Origin: Gnetum montanum
Taxonomy: Eukaryota; Streptophyta; Gnetopsida; Gnetales; Gnetaceae
Direction: 5' to 3'
NCBI GenBank assembly: GCA_015680685.1
Contig: MNCI01020918.1
Span: 63,153 to 127,152, forward strand
Length of the DNA: 64,000 nt
The notes below the pieces were generated by a model that saw nothing but the letters and a program-made list of their open reading frames with translations, was not told the origin of the DNA and did no database searches. A program made the translations under genes and the position numbers. Positions 57,736-64,000 of the stretch are shown here, in pieces (the first letter of the stretch is position 1; the number at the start of each line of letters is the position of its first letter).

Positions 57736-58623
57736 AGTCGTGGGGGTATGATGAGTCATGAATTTGCTAGTTGTGATATCACTACCATGATATCATAGCT
57801 GTGATATTACAGTGGCTATGATATCATAGCCGTGATATCACATGGGCTGCGATATCGCGTATGCGATATCACAGCCGCAATATTGCAGCCTACCTCAATG
57901 TCTATAAATAAGAGGTGGCTTTTTCACTCTAGGCATCTAGTTTAGTCCCTTAGCAAAACTTTGGCAGTTTTATCCCTCCAGAGATAGAATTATTTTCTAG
58001 TGTATGCCCGCAGTGTGATGATTGTAATTGTACAACATCCTTTATTCGAGTGTGACACACTTGGACACGCACATGACTGGCAATAAAGATCGAGATTACT
58101 TCAACATTGTAGCATTCACTTTATTTATTTATTTGTTATTTACTACTTTCCTAATTAGTCTCTCTCACCCTTAAACTCACGTTAGAATGCAAAATGAGTA
58201 CGACTTGATTACGAGCATTTAAGTGTGACTACTTGGTAACCCAGTAGCATACCTAGGATCTGCACTTGGTAATCCCAGTGGTAGTCATGCACGAAGTCCA
58301 AGATGTGTATGGATAATCAAGGAATGGATGCTCATCACACTTAGGCTAGATTAGATTCTCTTACCCTTTCTCCTAGCTTAGTTAATATTACTTTCCATTG
58401 TCTTCAGGAGTAGCGTTAGATTAGGAACTGCATCATACACCTCACTCTAGACTAAACCATACATGACAAATATAATACTAGTCCAGGTGGGAAGACAACG
58501 AACTGCGACCTAAGGCTAACTGTCTAGGTGCCATAACTAGTCCATTTGCGGAGTTCGACTAGATCATGCATGAAAATGCTCGTATTCTTATGGTTGAGTG
58601 TAGGGGTATCTCACCACTCATCA
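57736..58623 (+). repeat. E6 polypurine tract and 3' LTR
   Basis: AGTCGTGGGGGTA (57736-57748), then TGATGAGTCATGAATTTG. The LTR is 57749-58623 (875 bp) with GATATC words at 57775-57880, TATAAATA at 57903-57910, and CACTCATCA followed by taagt. Confidence 0.93.
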
Positions 58624-59500
58624 TAAGTAAAAAGGTTCTTGTGGAAGTTCTTCTTTAGAGTTGTACAAATTAGCATATTGTAGAAATTACAACATAGATG
58701 TTTGTGCAATCTTTTATAAAAAAGCCAAGTTTGAATTAGTACAAAGATTTGAATGGAGTTTAGAAAATATGATTTTTGAAATTCTAGAACTTCAAGAGAT
58801 GGAAAAGAAAGAACAGTTAAGATTTTGGAAAAATCACATAGCCCTAGTAGTCATTCTAAAAGTTCATCTATCAGGAAGATGTGAATGCGTGGTTAACACA
58901 CATTTAATTGCCAAACCAACATGTTCAGATGTTAAACTTTGTCAAGGAGCATACTTGATCAAGCAAATAGAATAAAGTTTGAAGAAGAAGTTATTCCTAA
59001 GTTATACCAATCCAGTTCCATTTATTCTTTGTGGAGACTTCAATGCAAAAGTTGGAAGTAGTGCTTATTAATTCTTAAAATATGGATCTATAAAGAAATA
59101 TTTGGAAGATGAACCTAACTTGAAAAAGATGTTTCCATCAATTCAACATGTAATTCCATTAGCCAGTGCATATTTTGCTTATTTTGAATCTTCAGTAGAT
59201 CAATTAGATTCTAGAATTCAAAAATAGATAATGTTGATGGATAGCACTCATCAAGAACCACAGTTTACAAATTATTCTGTAATGATTAATGAAGATGAAT
59301 CAACAACATTCTTCATTGAGACTTTGGATTATATTTGGTATGATACCCAATTCTTTCAAGTTACCAAGTTACTAGAGTTGATTTCTAAAGAGGAAGTTGA
59401 GAAGAATCAAGATCAAGCCTTACCATCATGAACAAGACCATCTAATCACATACCACTTATGGTAGAATTAGAATTACTCCCATCAATTCATAAGGTTGAT
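58624..59500 (+). pseudogene. CCR4-type deadenylase fragment, 3' part
   Basis: Same frame as 51475-51787 once E6 and one taagt are removed. Blocks: IDVCAIFYKKAKFELVQRFE, FWKNHIALVVILKVHL, CVVNTHLIAKP, SDVKLCQGAYLI, PFILCGDFNAKVGSSA (catalytic GDFN at 59033-59044), ETLDYIWYDTQFFQVTKLLE and QALPS, then SNHIPLMVEL. The final motif is normally SDH; the catalytic Asp is Asn here (AAT, 59444-59446). In-frame stops at 58628, 58973, 59069, 59225 and 59429, but no frameshift over about 860 bp. No intron is seen. The fragment ends near 59500; the rest up to the PPT is not recognised. Confidence 0.85.
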
Positions 59501-59914
59501 CAAGATCAAGAAGTATCTCACTCTTACTTTTATTTGATGATCTTATTATTATATTCATTGTTTAATTTATATTTCAATTAGATTAATAAAATAACTAAGG
59601 AAATGTAAGTTGGGAATAAAGAATTTGCCCTACCTTCACTTGGATAACTAGATATGAGTTGCACATTGTGTGACCCTTGTTAGAACTAGTGATTAGTAGT
59701 TGGTAGATATTTAATTCACTTCTTATCGTTATCTTGGAAATTGAAGTAAGTATCAAGAAAGTGATGTTTAATTTTCCATATAATCCTTCTTACATATATT
59801 GTATATGCAGAATAAGCAAGAAAAAACTTCAAGTTCAAAGGAGAAATCAAATTATTAAAGCATAGAATCATGAAAGAAAGCATTGGAGCTAGAAAACAAT
59901 AGAGAACATGGATT

Positions 59915-60559
59915 CGTTCGAGGACAAATGAAACCTAAAGGGGGTAGATTGTCATATCCCAATTCCCAAATGATGCAGTTGCCTAATGAATATGGTGTCT
60001 CTTCATAACAAGTGTTATTGTTATCTTAACAAGACTCAAAAGTGTAGTTATAATTGAGACTTGAAAGGGCATGTTGTAATAACAGACGTGTCTCTTAAGG
60101 TAACTATTGGGGGTTTGTCCAAAGGCATTTATACCTAGGATTAGAGGTCATGCCAACATGAAATGGTGAAGCCAATACATCCAAGTCATGGGTTGGCAAA
60201 GCCAATATAGGTAGGTCACAGGAAGTCAGGTGAAGTGGGACAGGAAGTGGATTGGCCATCCCTTCTGGTTGGGTTATAGGCCTAATCATGGTGGTAGTGC
60301 TGGATTGCCTCTAAGTGATAGATGCCAAAGGAAGAAAACCCCAAGGAACACTCTTAGAGCACAATCCAAATGCACTTTTTTGTATCAATAAAGCATTCTT
60401 TTCTTTTCTTTCCTTTTCTGCATTTTTCCTATTATTTTCTTTATACGTAATGCTGAATATCACTTAATATTTCACATTGGTATATTTTCTTTGTATGTAT
60501 AATGTCTAATATATCATATATTTGACATTTTCCATGACATTAGAGGATGGGATGTCATA
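59915..60559 (+). repeat. E8 polypurine tract and 3' LTR
   Basis: TTCGAGGACAAATGAAACC leads into AAAGGGGGTAGAT (PPT), then TGTCATATCCC at 59950. The LTR is 610 bp, ending GGGATGTCATA at 60559. This copy keeps the empty site (AATCATGGTGG) of the solo LTR found in the 5' LTR. Confidence 0.85.
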
Positions 60560-61002
60560 ATAGCAATTGGTAGCTTAAGAGAATACATTGGTTTTGATAT
60601 GATAAAGTAGAAGAGGGGTCAAGACAAAGATGTTCTAAATGATAAGATCTTAAAATTTGTTCACATCACTATTATAATGATAAGAAGTGGTAATCCCATG
60701 ACCCATGAGATAGACCTTGAAAATTATTTAGCATAGTAAGCTAATCAGTGATGGAAGTGTACTTTCTTTTCAAGTTGTAACACTTGGAACCAAGGTTGAG
60801 CATAACCGCTTGAACAAGGTTAGGCTTTTGCTTATTCATCGAACCCCCTAAGACCTCACCTTAATGGGATGAGTGATGAACCTATAAATAATAATCATTT
60901 AAAAGAAACAAATAGCTTGGAAATTTTTAGAAGATGTCATGTAAAAAGTATCACTAGGCCCTATCACTTAGATAAACATTTCTATCTTTTGCCTTTCAAT
61001 GG
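60560..61002. other. Unassigned spacer between E8 and E7
   Basis: No ORF, repeat or RNA gene recognised. Confidence 0.4.
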
Positions 61003-61859
61003 TGATCAAACATTATTGTGAAATACTACGATATTGTATCTACGATATCATAGATGTGATATCATATCCCTATAGACATCATCATAGATGAAAGGGAGTG
61101 GACCATGGTCATACCTATAAATATTATCCCACCATCATGTAAAAAAAAAGTTTTTTGTCCAATACTTAGCAAAATTCTTGTAGTTTGTTTTCTTAGGGTT
61201 ACAATTAGTATGAATGCCAATAGTGCGGTGAATTACAATTTTATAGAATCTTTACTTGAGTGGATTGTTCTAGGATACAATTCATGAATAGCAATAAAGA
61301 TCAAGATTGTTCTTCATTATTAAAGCATATCACTTAGAATAGATTTACTTTTCCATAATGTTTACTTTTACTAAGTCATTTATAGTTCTTAAGTCATTTA
61401 CTATTCCAATACTTGTTAGTAAGCTAAAATAAGTATAACTAATTTCAAACATAAAGTGTAATTGTCTAATAACATAGTAGTGAATTTATTTAATTCACTT
61501 AGTAGTAAAGTTATTTGCTAATCTAGGTGATAGTTACAATAGCCTGCAATGTGTACTTATCACAATAGGATAGAATCGCTTTACGTTTCCATTGTACTTA
61601 GAAATAGGAGTTATATTTGTCTTCACCATATTTACACTTAGTATTTTTAAGAGGCAATAATATCAGTTTATTATATACCACACCAAAAGTTAAACCATAC
61701 TTTTTACAACTTACTAACTCTAAGTGGGAAGATAATGATCATGAACTTACTATTACCTAACTAGTATGCTTACATTTTCCATCCATGAATTACAATATGG
61801 TAATACATGAACACTTGTAACTTATATGATTGAGTTTTGGAATACCCTAAAGCTCATCA
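61003..61859 (+). repeat. E7 5' LTR
   Basis: Probable start TGATCAAACATT; U3 words TACGATATTGTATC and GATATCATAG at 61027-61070; TATAAATA near 61111; CAATAAAGATCAAG near 61291; R/U5 landmarks TTAAACCATAC and AAGTGGGAAGATAATGATC; end AAGCTCATCA at 61859. Confidence 0.75.
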
Positions 61860-61878
61860 TCGATGTCATTGCTGAGGA
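61860..61878 (+). promoter_or_regulatory. E7 primer binding site (tRNA-Asp)
   Basis: TCGATGTCATTGCTGAGGA adjoins the LTR end and matches the family PBS with several transitions. Confidence 0.75.
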
Positions 61879-62003
61879 TGTATTAATGTTTGCTAGTTAG
61901 TTGATTTTATATAGTTTGTTGTATCAAGTATCACAAAGTATATCTTTTAAACATAGAATAATTTCTCAAAATGTACACACACTTAAGCGTCAAATAAATT
62001 AAA

Positions 62004-64000
62004 ATGGCTTCTACAACTAAAGTGAAATCTCTAGTTATTATCTATCTTAATTAAAATCATGAAAAAGATTATAATGAAGAAGATTGAAGTATGCCAATTA
62101 AAACAAGAATTTAATATGCTCATATCAATTCTCATTATTCTGATTTCACATTCATTTTCTACCAAGATAAATGACTTATATGGAGGAACTTATAGGGCAA
62201 TATTTTCTTGTCACTCAAATTTTCAACACTGTCAATGCTTCAAGAAACCCTCTTTAGATCAAATATTAATAACATACAAGAAGGGTATCAAGTTACTAAT
62301 AACATGACCAAGCCATATTAGTCAACAGAGTCTTAAGCAGGAATGAATGCTATTAAGAAGATAAGATATGAATGAGAGAAAGGGAAGAAAGAACCATAGA
62401 CAATTGTCCTTAAAACAAAAAAATGATGCTCCATATCAAGCTGGAAATTTCTATTAGACTCATAGATCTCATTTCTAGACACTAGTAATATGCATTGAAG
62501 ATCTTGTAAAAATGAAGCTATATTTATCTCTTGCAAAATCCCCTAGAAGAGATAAGAAGTACTCTAGAATTAGAAGGAATTCAAGGCCTAAAATCTCTTA
62601 TAGATTCAAATGATCTTAGTCAAGGAGTCATAAAATGAGAACCAGCTAGCATTGTTCTCTAACTCTTCCATCTTCCTCTTGATACTCATCAATAGATTCT
62701 GATATAAGGGAACAAAGAATAGGGATATGATAGAAAAAGTAGAAGATATCATGGGAGACATGCAAATAGAAGGACACATCCTAATCCAAATTATGATGAT
62801 GATGATGTTAGAGAAGAAAGAATCAGACATAAAATAAGAGAGCATCATAAGAATTAGAAGGATTACCACTACAATAGAGCCTATGAACCCAAAGAATATG
62901 AAGAATCCCTATTAGCCACTCGTAGTATGATTAATATGGAAAGCAATGTATATTTCTACTAAGAATCTAAGGGATATTCACATCAAAAAACTTAAAAAAA
63001 ACAATATTCCAAAGTTTAAAGGTGAATATAACACAGCTCCACAACACTACCTATGGGCTTTTTATGATGCTTGTATCCTACAAAATATAGAGAATAATTA
63101 GTAAAAATTAAAGTCGTTTCCTTGAAAACTCATGAAGGAAGTAAAGAAATAGTACAAATCCTAAGAATAGAAATCAATCTAAAGATAGACTACCATGTTG
63201 GAGCTTTTTAATGATAAGTATTAAACTTACTCCAAAGTGTCAAACTTAAGAAAATAGATACAAGGATGGAAGCAAGGGACACATGAATCATTTGATGCAA
63301 CAATGGGTAGATACTACTCATTATTACATAGATGCTTAGGCCATGAATTTTCTCAATGGAAATAACTAAAATATATCATCAATGGGTTAAGGAACAAGAT
63401 AAGATAGACAATTGGAGTATATGCCCAAGGTAGATTATTAGAAATAATAGCTCATCAAATCCAAAGGTTAATAGACTATGTGGTAAAAGAAGGGGAGTAA
63501 TGAAAAGAGAATCCACTAAGAAATATAATAGATATCGAACTATCAAAAAAAGAGATATGAGGATATGAAAAATGTAAGAAGAAGAAACATTAGAAGATGC
63601 AATCCAACAAAAGACTCTTCCAATCCATAAATCAATAAATTATATCATAACAAAGGTAGAGAAAATGTGGAATTCTATGGATGAGAAATTTTCTACAACA
63701 CTTAAGATAGTTGATGACAGAATGAAACTAGCCTTTAATAGAAATAACAACAAAAAGAAGAAAAAGAACAATGCACATCAAAATTATAATAATAAAGGAA
63801 AATTTGTTATGATAGAGGAAGTAATAGACTCAATCTTGGAAGATAACCCAAGTTGCAAAGTGTACCAATATGAACATTCTAAGGGATGTTGTCCTATGAT
63901 GGTCCATTTATAAGAGCCTAGGGCATATATACTAAATCAAAAGTTTATCAAAAAAAAATGTCAAGATAATTATCCTACTAATAAGGTAATTATAGACAAC
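62004..64000 (+). pseudogene. gag: E7 gag (heavily decayed)
   Basis: ATG 62004 (MASTTKVKSLV) is followed by FTFIFYQDK (stop) LIWRNL and GNIFLS, matching the E2 N-terminus. The core is at about 63000-63400: NIPKFKGEYNTAPQHYLWAF, YDACILQNIEN, MLELFNDKY (stop) TYSKVSNLRK, HRCLGHEFSQW. The knuckle reads SCKVYQYEHSKGCCP (about 63848-63894), second Cys to Tyr. A Lys/Asn-rich linker precedes it (63725-63790). Stops are very frequent, many TAG at expected Gln or Trp. It continues past the window. Confidence 0.78.

Larger units (their letters stand above)
51788..58623 (+). mobile_element. E6: pol-less Athila-like element with gag and env-like ORF
   Basis: LTRs 51788-52632 and 57749-58623; perfect target duplication taagt (51783-51787 and 58624-58628). 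The 5' LTR begins TAATGAGTCATG where the 3' one has TGATGAGTCATG. Internal order: tRNA-Asp PBS, gag, spacer, env-like ORF, polypurine tract. There is no protease, RT, RNase H or integrase, and no scar suggesting a local deletion in this copy. E5 has the same order. Length 6.84 kb. It must have used enzymes supplied in trans. Confidence 0.93.
48255..60559 (+). mobile_element. E8: LTR element carrying a CCR4 fragment, no gag/pol seen
   Basis: The 5' LTR (48255-49843, containing a solo LTR) and 3' LTR (59950-60559) are direct repeats with TRTCA...TSACA-type ends. The PBS TTGGTATCAGAGC (49845-49857) and PPT (AAAGGGGGTAGAT, about 59937-59949) are in the right places. Removing E6 leaves an internal region of about 3.3 kb with no gag, RT or integrase motif. 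It does carry a CCR4-like nuclease ORF, same strand, in the middle. TTCGAGGACAAATG (59915) before the PPT recalls the pol end of chromovirus-type gypsy elements, so I suspect that lineage. No target duplication is evident (gtaat versus atagc), so an old or rearranged insertion is possible. Confidence 0.75.
61003..64000 (+). mobile_element. E7: 5' part of an Athila-like element, runs off the window
   Basis: A 5' LTR (about 61003-61859), a tRNA-Asp PBS and a decayed gag up to the window end. The polymerase region would lie beyond 64000. The LTR start is uncertain because U3 is diverged. Confidence 0.8.

Noticed and set aside
48250-60565. Target duplication for E8
   Set aside because: gtaat at left and atagc at right do not match; I could not find a shifted alternative, so no duplication is claimed.

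Overview
This window looks like intergenic DNA from a large, repeat-rich plant nuclear genome. It is AT-rich and eukaryotic, with no bacterial gene organisation. A seed plant with a big genome, possibly a gymnosperm, would fit, but nothing here fixes the species. I see no intact host gene. Almost everything recognisable is decayed LTR retrotransposon, mostly one family. That family is Ty3/gypsy, Athila-like: LTRs run TGATGAG...CTCATCA, the primer binding site matches tRNA-Asp (TGGCGCCGTTGCCGGGGA), the target duplication is 5 bp, and the order is gag, protease, RT, RNase H, integrase, a long conserved spacer, an env-like ORF, a polypurine tract and the 3' LTR. I number the elements E1 to E8.

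Layout. 290-1200 is an old degenerate tandem repeat. E1 (+, 1641-11530) lacks its 5' end but keeps every coding region in decayed form. 11531-18135 holds degenerate tandem modules, a large inverted repeat with a third copy nearby, and short fragments of another gag and of a LINE. E3 (-, 18136-34915) is a full-structure element, and E2 (+, 18496-25536, TSD attac) is nested in its 3' LTR. A short piece of E3 at 34213-34583 lies inverted between two single Ns and is probably an assembly flip. 36420-37827 is a Ty1/copia integrase/RT/RNase H remnant cut by E4. 37828-46120 is a composite of two minus-strand elements (E4 fused to E5 near 41205). 47755-48249 is a minus-strand LTR with a tRNA-iMet-type PBS.

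E8 (48255-60559) is the most unusual object. It is an LTR element of a second family (TGT...ACA ends, PBS TGGTATCAGAGC, PPT followed by the 3' LTR). Its internal region shows no gag or pol; instead it carries an intronless, same-strand fragment of a CCR4-type deadenylase (endonuclease/exonuclease/phosphatase fold). Two later insertions sit inside it: a solo Athila-like LTR (48597-49605, TSD atggt) in the 5' LTR, and E6 (51788-58623, TSD taagt), which splits the CCR4 reading frame. E7 (61003 to the end) is the 5' part of another Athila-like element.

E5 and E6 share an architecture with gag and spacer but no protease, RT or integrase; E6 also keeps the env-like ORF. They look like members of a pol-less lineage that must have been mobilised in trans. 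Across copies the spacer keeps a hairpin-forming block, repeated AGTCATGGGGG polypurine motifs and a 3' splice-site-like signal directly before the env ATG. All coordinates and family calls come from reading the sequence; no database search was run.
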